From Leptotrichiaceae bacterium (GTDB lineage Bacteria; Fusobacteriota; Fusobacteriia; Fusobacteriales; Leptotrichiaceae), in NCBI GenBank assembly GCA_030532815.1, contig JAUNKI010000122.1, positions 1 to 6,023 on the forward strand: DNA of 6,023 bases, written 5' to 3'. Numbering within the stretch: position 1 is the first letter of the stretch; every line of letters starts with the position of its first letter. The notes under the pieces were generated by a model, which did no database searches, was not told the DNA's origin, and saw only the letters and a program-made list of their open reading frames with translations. The translations under genes were made by a program, and so were the position numbers. Below, in pieces: positions 1 through 5,430 of the stretch.

Positions 1-737
1 TTCTGGCAGTAAAAAAACTGAAACTTCGTGATTTTAAATTATATAACGAAAAAAATGAAGAAGCGATTTTTTCTCAGTATTCTATTTTAGGGCTGGGAAT
101 GAAAGAACTTGAATTCAGGAATGATTTTCCCGAACAGTTTGTATGGACGGGATACCCTGTTCCGACATTTGATAAGGGTATTTATCCTCTCATAGATACG
201 TCTGGGTTTAAAAAAACAGTATTTGTTACAAACGGCACACATGTATTATGGGGGAAAAAAGGACTTGTGGAAACAGTGAAAGAGCTGTCGGTTCTTTATC
301 CTGACATATGCTTTATAGTATCATTGGGAGATTATGAAAATAGAGAGAAGAAAACAGAAAAAATTGCCGAAAATATGTTTATTTATCATTATGTGGATTA
401 TGCCGCAATTTTTCCGTTAATTGATTATGTAGTACATCATGGAGGAACGGGAGTACTGTATAACTGCATAAAATACAATAAGCCGTCAGTAGTAATCCCT
501 CATGATTATGATCAGTTTGACTATGCAGTCAGAGTAAAACTGTCGGATGTGGGAATAACGGCAAACCTGAAATCCCGTAAATCAATCATAAAAGCGGTAG
601 AAGAAATGCTGAATCGTACTGAATGGAAAAATCTTGAAAAAATTCATAATAAATTCAAGGAATACCGTTATGATAAAATTTTAAGAAAGGAAATAGACAG
701 AATCCTTGAAGAACGGAAAAATATAAAAAATATATGA
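1..737 (+). CDS. GT1-type (MGT/UGT-like) glycosyltransferase, C-terminal part; 5' end outside the window
   Basis: The reading frame is open from base 3 to the TGA at 735-737, giving 244 visible codons with no start needed inside the window. The ATG at 99 is an internal methionine. The visible part matches the C-terminal, nucleotide-sugar-binding Rossmann half of GT-B enzymes of family GT1. It has the beta-strand/turn VFVTNGTH (visible residues 73-80), the donor-binding HHGGTG (145-150), and then IPHDYDQFDYA, whose Asp-Gln pair (170-171) occupies the position that contacts the donor sugar in this family. Full-length relatives are about 400 residues, so roughly the N-terminal acceptor-binding half is missing. 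No signal peptide or membrane span is visible. The gene ends 14 bases before the SDR gene, in the same orientation as an acyl-condensing and an adenylating enzyme, so I infer that it glycosylates the lipid-like product of this operon. Sugar and acceptor cannot be read from the sequence. Confidence 0.9.
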   Translation, partial: LAVKKLKLRDFKLYNEKNEEAIFSQYSILGLGMKELEFRNDFPEQFVWTGYPVPTFDKGIYPLIDTSGFKKTVFVTNGTHVLWGKKGLVETVKELSVLYPDICFIVSLGDYENREKKTEKIAENMFIYHYVDYAAIFPLIDYVVHHGGTGVLYNCIKYNKPSVVIPHDYDQFDYAVRVKLSDVGITANLKSRKSIIKAVEEMLNRTEWKNLEKIHNKFKEYRYDKILRKEIDRILEERKNIKNI

Positions 738-751
738 AAGAAGGAAAATAA

Positions 752-1735
752 ATGAAAATTTTAGTAACGGGAGCAACGGGTTTTTTCGGAAAATATATTA
801 TAAATGAACTTACAGAACATAATTATAATATTATTGCTTTCGGAAGAAATGAGGAAATCGGAAAAAATCTTGAAAAGGAAAATAAAAAAGTCGTATTTTT
901 TAAAGGAGATTTTACTGATAAGGAAAAATTAAACGAAGCTGCAAAAAACGTTTCAGGAATTGTTCATGCGGGAGGACTGTCCACTGTATGGGGAAAATGG
1001 CAGGATTTTTACAATATCAATGTAAAGGGGACAGAAAATATCTTAAACATATGCAGGGAAAATAATATAAGAAAACTTGTATTTATTTCTTCTCCGAGTA
1101 TTTATGCAGGACCTGAAGATCAGCTCAATATAAAGGAAGAAGAGGCTCCCGATGAGAATAATCTGAATTTTTACATAAAAAGTAAAATAGAAGCTGAAAG
1201 AAGGATAAAGGAATATAGCGATGTACCGAGTGTCATACTGAGACCGAGAGGTCTTTTCGGCATAGGAGATACAAGTGTCATCCCTCGCCTTCTCCGTCTG
1301 AACGGAACAACAGGAATTCCCGTTTTCGGTGACGGGAGACAGTATGTAGATGTTACCTGTGTGGAAAATGCGGCATTGGCTGTAAGGCTTGCTCTGGAAA
1401 GACCCAATGCGGCAGGTCAGGTTTACAACATTACAAATGATGAACCTATGATGTTTAAAGACATTCTCGGACTTTTTTTCAAAGAAACGGGAATAAAGGG
1501 AAAATTTGTGAAAAGAAATTATTTTTCAGCCCTTTTTTTTACGAATCTCATTGAAAAATTTTATTTGCTGACAGGTACGGATAAAGAACCCCCTTTTACA
1601 AAATATACCCTTTATTTGATGAAATACAGTCAGACACTATGTATAGAAAAGGCTAAAAAAGAATTGGAATATAAGCCGAAAATAACTGTGTCTGAAGGAG
1701 TAAAAAAATATGTCGAATATAATAAAAGAAATTAA
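752..1735 (+). CDS. NAD(P)-dependent extended-SDR reductase/dehydrogenase, OleD / 3beta-HSD-like
   Basis: This is a complete 327-residue extended short-chain dehydrogenase. The start is supported by AAGGAAA at 741-747 and by the Rossmann motif TGATGFFG at residues 6-13, directly after the first strand. The active-site tyrosine and lysine are Y141 and K145 (YIKSK), and the serine is in SSPSIYAG, with S114 in the GalE-type position. The segment VHAGGLSTVWG followed by FYNINVKGT (71-95), RPRGLFGIGD (164-173), and the end SQTLCIEKAKKELEY-KPKITVSEG (293-315) resemble OleD and sterol/3beta-HSD-like enzymes more than sugar epimerases. OleD reduces 2-alkyl-3-ketoacids to beta-hydroxy acids. A similar 3-keto reduction here is inferred from the FabH-like gene in the same operon. 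A nucleotide-sugar epimerase serving the adjacent glycosyltransferase is the alternative. No membrane anchor is seen, so it is probably cytoplasmic. Its last 26 bases overlap the next gene. Confidence 0.9.
   Translation: MKILVTGATGFFGKYIINELTEHNYNIIAFGRNEEIGKNLEKENKKVVFFKGDFTDKEKLNEAAKNVSGIVHAGGLSTVWGKWQDFYNINVKGTENILNICRENNIRKLVFISSPSIYAGPEDQLNIKEEEAPDENNLNFYIKSKIEAERRIKEYSDVPSVILRPRGLFGIGDTSVIPRLLRLNGTTGIPVFGDGRQYVDVTCVENAALAVRLALERPNAAGQVYNITNDEPMMFKDILGLFFKETGIKGKFVKRNYFSALFFTNLIEKFYLLTGTDKEPPFTKYTLYLMKYSQTLCIEKAKKELEYKPKITVSEGVKKYVEYNKRN
1694..1712 (+). promoter_or_regulatory. Ribosome binding site inside the SDR gene that sets the MBL start
   Basis: GAAGGAG at 1694-1700 lies nine bases before the ATG at 1710, although this is still inside the upstream coding sequence. 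It supports a true 26-base gene overlap. The next in-frame methionine (residue 57) would remove conserved N-terminal beta-strands. Confidence 0.8.
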
Positions 1736-2513
1736 ATATTTTCCATGCGGATACTGTACAAATGAAATAAGCAGAATTTTTAAAGGAGTTTCCAAAAGAA
1801 AACTGAATTTTTATGCGGGAGTATTTTTAATAAAACATCAAAAATACGGTTATGTGCTTTATGATACGGGATACAGTATGAAACTGCTGAAAAACAGTAT
1901 AAAATATTCAGTATATAAAGGGATGAATCCTGTTACTCTGAAAAGGGAGGATATGATTGACAGTCATCTAAAAAATTCAGGAATAAAGACTGAAGAAATA
2001 AAATATATTATTTTATCCCATTTTCATCCTGATCATATAGGAGGTCTTGAATATTTTCCCGAAGCTGAAATTATTGTAACAGAAGACAGTTTTCGTGAAT
2101 ATAAAAAGCCTTCTTTAAAATCTCTTATTTTTAGAGAATTTTTACCTGAAAATTTTGAAGAAAGATTAAATATAATAAATGTGAAACAGAAAAATAAAAA
2201 TGTTCACGGTTCCGGAGGATATGACCTGTTCAATGACGGAAGTCTTTTTCTGACAAGTGTAAACGGACATTCAAAAGGACAGTGCTGTGCTTTTTTTCCT
2301 GAAAGAAATTTATTTATAGCTTCAGATATATGTTGGGGAATAGAACTGCTGCCGCTGACGGATAAAATGAAGCTTCTGCCTAAACTGATTCAGAATAATT
2401 TTTCCGAATACAGAGGTGGGACGGAGATTCTGAAAAAATTAATGGAAAAAGGCGTAAATGTTATAGTAAGTCATGATCCCCCCGAAAGAATAAGAGGTAT
2501 TTTAAATGAATAA
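1710..2513 (+). CDS. Metallo-beta-lactamase-fold hydrolase (lactonase-like)
   Basis: This 267-residue MBL-superfamily protein has the full set of dinuclear metal ligands: HFHPDH (H104, H106, D108, H109), H187 in VNGHSKGQ, D206 in IASD and H255 in VSHDP. The N-terminal strands run through FYAGVFLIKH and YGYVLYDTGYS (34-56), typical of the single-domain MBL hydrolases that include N-acyl-homoserine lactonases. A Cys-containing segment FPCGYC (11-16) precedes them. No signal peptide is visible, so it is probably cytoplasmic and not an antibiotic-resistance beta-lactamase. The start overlaps the end of the SDR gene by 26 bases and its own end overlaps the next gene by 8, which implies coupled translation. 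In this setting a role in hydrolysing a lactone, ester or thioester intermediate is plausible, but the substrate is not determined by the sequence. The fold and metal site are secure and the lactonase label is tentative. Confidence 0.9.
   Translation: MSNIIKEIKYFPCGYCTNEISRIFKGVSKRKLNFYAGVFLIKHQKYGYVLYDTGYSMKLLKNSIKYSVYKGMNPVTLKREDMIDSHLKNSGIKTEEIKYIILSHFHPDHIGGLEYFPEAEIIVTEDSFREYKKPSLKSLIFREFLPENFEERLNIINVKQKNKNVHGSGGYDLFNDGSLFLTSVNGHSKGQCCAFFPERNLFIASDICWGIELLPLTDKMKLLPKLIQNNFSEYRGGTEILKKLMEKGVNVIVSHDPPERIRGILNE
2493..2508 (+). promoter_or_regulatory. Ribosome binding site within the MBL gene end, for the overlapping adenylating-enzyme gene
   Basis: AGAGG at 2493-2497 is eight bases before the ATG at 2506. 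That ATG overlaps the MBL stop codon (TAA 2511-2513) by eight bases, so ribosomes finishing the MBL gene can restart here. Confidence 0.7.
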
Positions 2514-3777
2514 AATATTTGAAATGATAGTTTCCTTTATAGGAACAAGATGGCTGAACAAAGTGAATACGAGAGAAAAACTTGAAAAATATCAGGAAAG
2601 AAAAATAAAGAAACATTTAAAATTTCTAAAAAAACATTCTCCTTATTTCAGAGAAAATTCCATTGACGAGAATTTCAGAATGGATAAAAAGTTTATGATG
2701 AAAAATTTTGACAGTCTGAACACTTTGGGGATAAAAAAGGAAAAAGCTATGAAAATAGCATTGGAAAATGAAAAAACACGTAATTTTACAAAAAAATACG
2801 GAAAATTTTCGGTAGGACTGTCTTCAGGAACGTCGGGGCATAGAGGAATATTCGTAACTACTGAAAAGGAACAGGGAATATGGGCAGGAACCATATTGGC
2901 AAAAATGCTCCCTGAAAAAAAGATTTTCGGACATAGAATAGCCTTTTTCCTGAGAGCTGATAATGATCTTTATAAATCCGTAAATTCTCCGGTTCTTAAA
3001 TTGGAGTATTTTGATACATTTAAAGACATTGACAGTCATATTCAAAGGCTGAATGCTTTTAGTCCTACAATTTTAATCGGACCTGCCTCCATGTTATTGT
3101 CACTCTGTAAAATAAAGGAGGAAGGCAGACTGGACATTTTTCCTGAAAAGATTATTTCCGTGGCTGAAATACTTGAAAAAGAAGATGAAAAATTTATAAG
3201 AAAAATTTTCGGAACAGAATATATACATCAGATTTATCAGGCAACTGAAGGATTTCTGGGCTGTACATGTTCGTACGGCTTCATTCATCTGAACGAAGAT
3301 ATAATAAAATTTGAAAGGGAATATATTGATGATAAGAGATTTTATCCGATTATTACTGATTTTACAAGGAGAAGTCAGCCTTTTATCAAATATCGGCTGA
3401 ATGATATTTTAGTTGAAAATCCCGTTCCTTGTAAATGCGGTTCGGTACACCTGAGAATAGAAAAAATAGAAGGACGTTCAGACGATATTTTTAAATTTAT
3501 AAGTAAAAACGGAAAAATTGTTACAGTTTTTCCTGATTTTATAAGACGATGTATGCTTTTTACGGAAAATATAAGGGAATATCAGGTTTTTCAGACAGAT
3601 TACGACAGTTTGGAAGTAGCTGTACAAAATTTGCAAACGGAACAGAAAAAAGAAATTTTAAAAGAATTTGAAAATCTATTTATTTCAATTAATGTGGAAA
3701 ATATAAATATAAAATTTATTGAATACAGAATGGATAAATATGTAAAAATGAAAAGAATATGTCAGAAAATGAAATAA
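2506..3777 (+). CDS. PaaK/CapK-like adenylate-forming enzyme ('F390 synthetase-related' type)
   Basis: This 423-residue protein is of the phenylacetate-CoA ligase (PaaK)/CapK branch of AMP-forming ligases, which activate a carboxylate as an acyl-adenylate. The phosphate-binding loop is SSGTSGHRG (106-114). YQATEG (244-249) corresponds to the adenine/substrate core motif. The ATP-ribose segment is IKYRLNDI (294-301, with Y296, R297 and D300), and the hinge-side IEGRSDDI is at 321-328. PCKCGS (308-313) is the Cys-x-Cys-Gly turn common in PaaK relatives. A lysine in the C-terminal KYVKMKR (411-417) is a candidate for the catalytic lysine. The length is close to that of PaaK (about 430-440). No carrier-protein or thioesterase domain is fused, and no signal peptide is seen. 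The acyl substrate and the final acceptor (CoA, a carrier protein or an amine) cannot be told. Its position between a hydrolase and a KAS III-like enzyme points to an acyl chain. Coenzyme F390 synthesis is very unlikely here, despite the family name. Confidence 0.88.
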   Translation: MNKIFEMIVSFIGTRWLNKVNTREKLEKYQERKIKKHLKFLKKHSPYFRENSIDENFRMDKKFMMKNFDSLNTLGIKKEKAMKIALENEKTRNFTKKYGKFSVGLSSGTSGHRGIFVTTEKEQGIWAGTILAKMLPEKKIFGHRIAFFLRADNDLYKSVNSPVLKLEYFDTFKDIDSHIQRLNAFSPTILIGPASMLLSLCKIKEEGRLDIFPEKIISVAEILEKEDEKFIRKIFGTEYIHQIYQATEGFLGCTCSYGFIHLNEDIIKFEREYIDDKRFYPIITDFTRRSQPFIKYRLNDILVENPVPCKCGSVHLRIEKIEGRSDDIFKFISKNGKIVTVFPDFIRRCMLFTENIREYQVFQTDYDSLEVAVQNLQTEQKKEILKEFENLFISINVENINIKFIEYRMDKYVKMKRICQKMK

Positions 3778-3790
3778 ATGAGGTATAAAA

Positions 3791-4720
3791 ATGAGAAAAT
3801 TGGAAATTATAGGGTATGCGGCAATTTTTCCGAAAAATACGGTAAAGTTCGGAAATCAGATACGTTATAAAATAGAAGAACCCGAAACACATTTGGAAAT
3901 AGCAGTAAAAGCATGTAACAGAGCAATGGAAAAATCAGGAATTTCAATAAATGAAATAGATTGTATAGTATGGGCAAGTGCTGTGGGAGTTCAGCCCATT
4001 CCGTGTACGGCTGCACTTATTCATGAACGGATAGCTCTCGGAAGGGATATTCCCGCACTGGATATAAATACTACATGTACGAGTTTTATAACTGCTCTTG
4101 ATACAATGTCCTATCTAATAGATGCCGGGAGATACAGAACAGTTCTGATAGTTTCCTGTGATGCCGCCTCAATGGCACTGAATCCCGAACAGAAGGAAAG
4201 CTATGAACTTTTCAGTGACGGAGGAGCCGCAGTTATTGTAAGACATAGCGAAAAAGATAAAGGAATAATTTCAGCTGAGCAGAAAACATGGTCTGAAGGT
4301 GCTCACTCAACAGAAATACGTGGAGGGCTTTCAAATCTTCATCCGAAAAATTATTCAAAGAAGACCGAGAAGGAATTTATGTTTGATATGAGCGGTAAAG
4401 CTGTTTTATCCCTTTCAATGAAGAAAATACCTGATATGGTAAAAAGCTTCCTAAAGGAAAAAGGTATGACTGTAAATGATATAAATATGGTTATTCCTCA
4501 TCAGGCAAGTACGGCTATGCCTCTCATAATGGAAAAACTCGGTATTTCAAAGGGAAAATATGTAAATCTTGTATCGGAACATGGAAATATGGTTTCAGCT
4601 TCGGTTCCTGTCACATTATGTACGGCATTTGACAGAGGTAAAATCAAATCGGGGGATACGGTTTTATTAATAGGAACTGCAGCAGGACTTACTACAAATC
4701 TGCTGCTTATGAAAATATAA
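3791..4720 (+). CDS. KAS III (FabH)-like acyl-condensing enzyme, thiolase superfamily
   Basis: This 309-residue ketoacyl synthase III-like protein keeps the Cys-His-Asn triad: C96 in DINTTCTSF, H237 in VIPHQAS and N266 in EHGNMVSAS. Other family marks are FSDGGAAVIV (141-150), FDMSGKAVL (198-206) and the C-terminal glycine-rich LLIGTAAGLTT (292-302). FabH joins an acyl-CoA to malonyl-ACP, and the related OleA condenses two acyl-CoAs. Which reaction occurs here is open. Residues around the nucleophile (TTCTSF) differ from the usual AACAGF-like setting of housekeeping FabH, and the His-Gly-Asn region is also altered. With the gene at the end of a specialised operon, this argues for a dedicated enzyme rather than the primary fatty-acid initiator. 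A TGAGG ribosome binding site (3779-3783) precedes the ATG, 13 bases after the previous stop. No acyl-carrier protein gene is next to it in the window. Confidence 0.9.
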   Translation: MRKLEIIGYAAIFPKNTVKFGNQIRYKIEEPETHLEIAVKACNRAMEKSGISINEIDCIVWASAVGVQPIPCTAALIHERIALGRDIPALDINTTCTSFITALDTMSYLIDAGRYRTVLIVSCDAASMALNPEQKESYELFSDGGAAVIVRHSEKDKGIISAEQKTWSEGAHSTEIRGGLSNLHPKNYSKKTEKEFMFDMSGKAVLSLSMKKIPDMVKSFLKEKGMTVNDINMVIPHQASTAMPLIMEKLGISKGKYVNLVSEHGNMVSASVPVTLCTAFDRGKIKSGDTVLLIGTAAGLTTNLLLMKI

Positions 4721-4749
4721 AATATAGAAAAGAAATATTTTTTAATTTT
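4719..4749 (+). terminator. Weak AT-only hairpin plus T-rich tail after the operon (candidate terminator)
   Basis: AAAATAT (4719-4725) can pair with ATATTTT (4735-4741) around a 9-base loop, followed by a T-rich run to 4749. The position just after the last stop codon is right for a terminator. The stem has no G-C pair, so it would be unstable and the call is weak. Confidence 0.25.
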
Positions 4750-4781
4750 TCAGAAAAAACAAAGAAAAAATAAAAAAAGAT

Positions 4782-4851
4782 AAAAATCCGATAAAAATAA
4801 AAAATTGACAATGGTTATATGTGGATTAATTTTTAAATTTCGGATTTTTTT
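4782..4851 (+). terminator. Inverted repeat AAAAATCCGA / TCGGATTTTT with T-run; possible terminator or leader structure
   Basis: AAAAATCCGA (4782-4791) is exactly complementary to TCGGATTTTT (4840-4849), and the right arm runs into seven T's (4845-4851). An A-run before and T-run after the GC core look like an intrinsic, possibly bidirectional, terminator. The 48-base interior is much longer than a normal terminator loop, although AAAAATT (4800-4806) and AATTTTT (4828-4834) could form an inner stem. The interior also contains a perfect TTGACA (4805-4810) without a good -10 at the right distance. Confidence 0.35.
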
Positions 4852-4875
4852 CATTAGAAAATATTAGTTTATAAT
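4848..4875 (+). promoter_or_regulatory. Candidate sigma-70-type promoter for the downstream small peptide/OmpA genes
   Basis: A consensus -10 hexamer TATAAT (4870-4875) has TTTTCA (4848-4853, four of six matches to TTGACA) 16 bases upstream. A transcript would start near 4882 and carry a leader of about 410 bases before the 33-residue gene. TATAAT by chance is not rare in such AT-rich DNA, so support is moderate to weak. Confidence 0.35.
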
Positions 4876-5066
4876 ATTAACATTTCAAGTCAGAAATATA
4901 GTACAAAATTCAATAATTTCATATTCAAATAAATTTTTGGAGAATATTTTCAAAATAAAACAAATACTGTATTTTTTTAAAGAAAAAAATAATTGTGTTC
5001 TAAGACAAAAATCGCTATTAACTTATTTTTAATATATTTTAATTGAAAAAAAGTTGGAAGTAAGAT

Positions 5067-5083
5067 TTTAAAAGCCTTTTAAA
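5067..5083. repeat. 17-base palindrome TTTAAAAG-C-CTTTTAAA
   Basis: Two perfect 8-base arms flank a single central C at 5075. The size and symmetry suit a dimeric regulator's operator, upstream of the small-peptide and OmpA-like genes. No binding protein can be named, and A/T palindromes do arise by chance in AT-rich spacers. Confidence 0.35.
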
Positions 5084-5295
5084 GGTATTATCAAACATAA
5101 TTTTTGCTTTTTGAGACTAAAGTAAAAAATCTTCATTTTGTTGTATGGAACAATAATTTTTTTATGTATTGTATTATGAGAAAAAATATAGTATTTTATT
5201 AGTAAAGGATTAGAAAAAGAAAAATGAAAGTTCTATTTTTGGAAAATTCTATTTTGAGCTTTAATATAAAAATATAATAAAGAAAAAAGGTGATT

Positions 5296-5397
5296 ATGTT
5301 GGATTCGGATATCGTGAAATGGTTTATTACATTTATAGTATTATTAAATACGGTAATACTGGTAGTGTTCAATATTTTAAAAATAATTAAAATTTAA
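5296..5397 (+). CDS. 33-residue single-span membrane peptide, function unknown
   Basis: ATG at 5296 to TAA at 5395-5397 encodes 33 residues. It starts MLDSDIVKW, continues with a hydrophobic run at about residues 9-28 (FITFIVLLNTVILVVFNIL at 10-28), and ends in lysine-containing KIIKI. This is a short acidic head, one membrane helix and a basic tail, which predicts an N-out, C-in inner-membrane peptide. The start is preceded by AAAGGTGAT (5286-5294), a strong match to the anti-Shine-Dalgarno complement, although very close to the ATG. The OmpA-like gene begins 33 bases downstream with its own binding site, so both are probably co-transcribed. I do not recognise a family. It is too short to judge by codon use, and chance hydrophobic frames occur in AT-rich DNA, but the binding site and position favour a real gene. 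A role beside the envelope protein is possible but unproven. Confidence 0.6.
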   Translation: MLDSDIVKWFITFIVLLNTVILVVFNILKIIKI

Positions 5398-5430
5398 TAT
5401 TAAAATACTGTAAAGGAGAGTTGGAATTTT

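Larger units (their letters stand above)
1..4720 (+). other. Five-gene lipid-modification operon (probable single transcript)
   Basis: All five genes point the same way, with gaps of 14 and 13 bases and overlaps of 26 and 8 bases. I see no internal promoter or terminator between them. The order is glycosyltransferase, SDR, MBL hydrolase, adenylating enzyme, KAS III-like enzyme. The 5' end is outside the window, so more genes and the promoter may lie upstream. The next coding sequence downstream is 575 bases away, so the operon probably ends at 4720. Confidence 0.75.
4721..5295. other. 575-base AT-rich non-coding region between operons
   Basis: No open frame here combines a start, a ribosome binding site and useful length on either strand; stops are dense. 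The stretch holds an inverted repeat ending in seven T's (4782-4851), a promoter candidate (4848-4875), an A/T hairpin (ATTTTTTT at 4971-4978 against AAAAAAAT at 4983-4990), a palindrome (5067-5083), a short direct repeat of TTCTATTTT (5231-5239 and 5247-5255) and an isolated TATAAT (5273-5278). Its length allows a long leader or a small RNA, but I see no conserved RNA structure that I can name. Confidence 0.7.

Noticed and set aside
99..101. ATG as the start of the glycosyltransferase gene
   Set aside because: The frame is open upstream to base 3, no good ribosome binding site precedes this ATG, and the product would lack half of the GT1 fold. It is an internal methionine of a gene cut by the window.
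1171..1407. 78-codon minus-strand frame inside the SDR gene
   Set aside because: It is wholly contained in a well-supported gene, and the serine/arginine-rich product has no recognisable motif.
2643..3288. Three minus-strand frames inside the adenylating-enzyme gene
   Set aside because: They are antisense shadows of a gene with clear catalytic motifs. Their phenylalanine/serine-rich products reflect A-rich codons on the other strand.
4811..4867. 18-codon frame starting ATGGTTATATGT in the spacer
   Set aside because: It has no ribosome binding site and overlaps the inverted repeat; the length is within chance.
5224..5277. 17-codon frame (MKVLFLENS...) just before the 33-residue gene
   Set aside because: The only AAAGGA lies 14 bases before the start, too far, and the peptide is very short. 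It is probably chance, though a leader peptide cannot be fully excluded.
4721..5295. CRISPR array, tRNA or known riboswitch in the spacer
   Set aside because: There are no regularly spaced repeats, no cloverleaf or T-loop sequence and no recognisable aptamer core. The short direct repeat TTCTATTTT occurs only twice.
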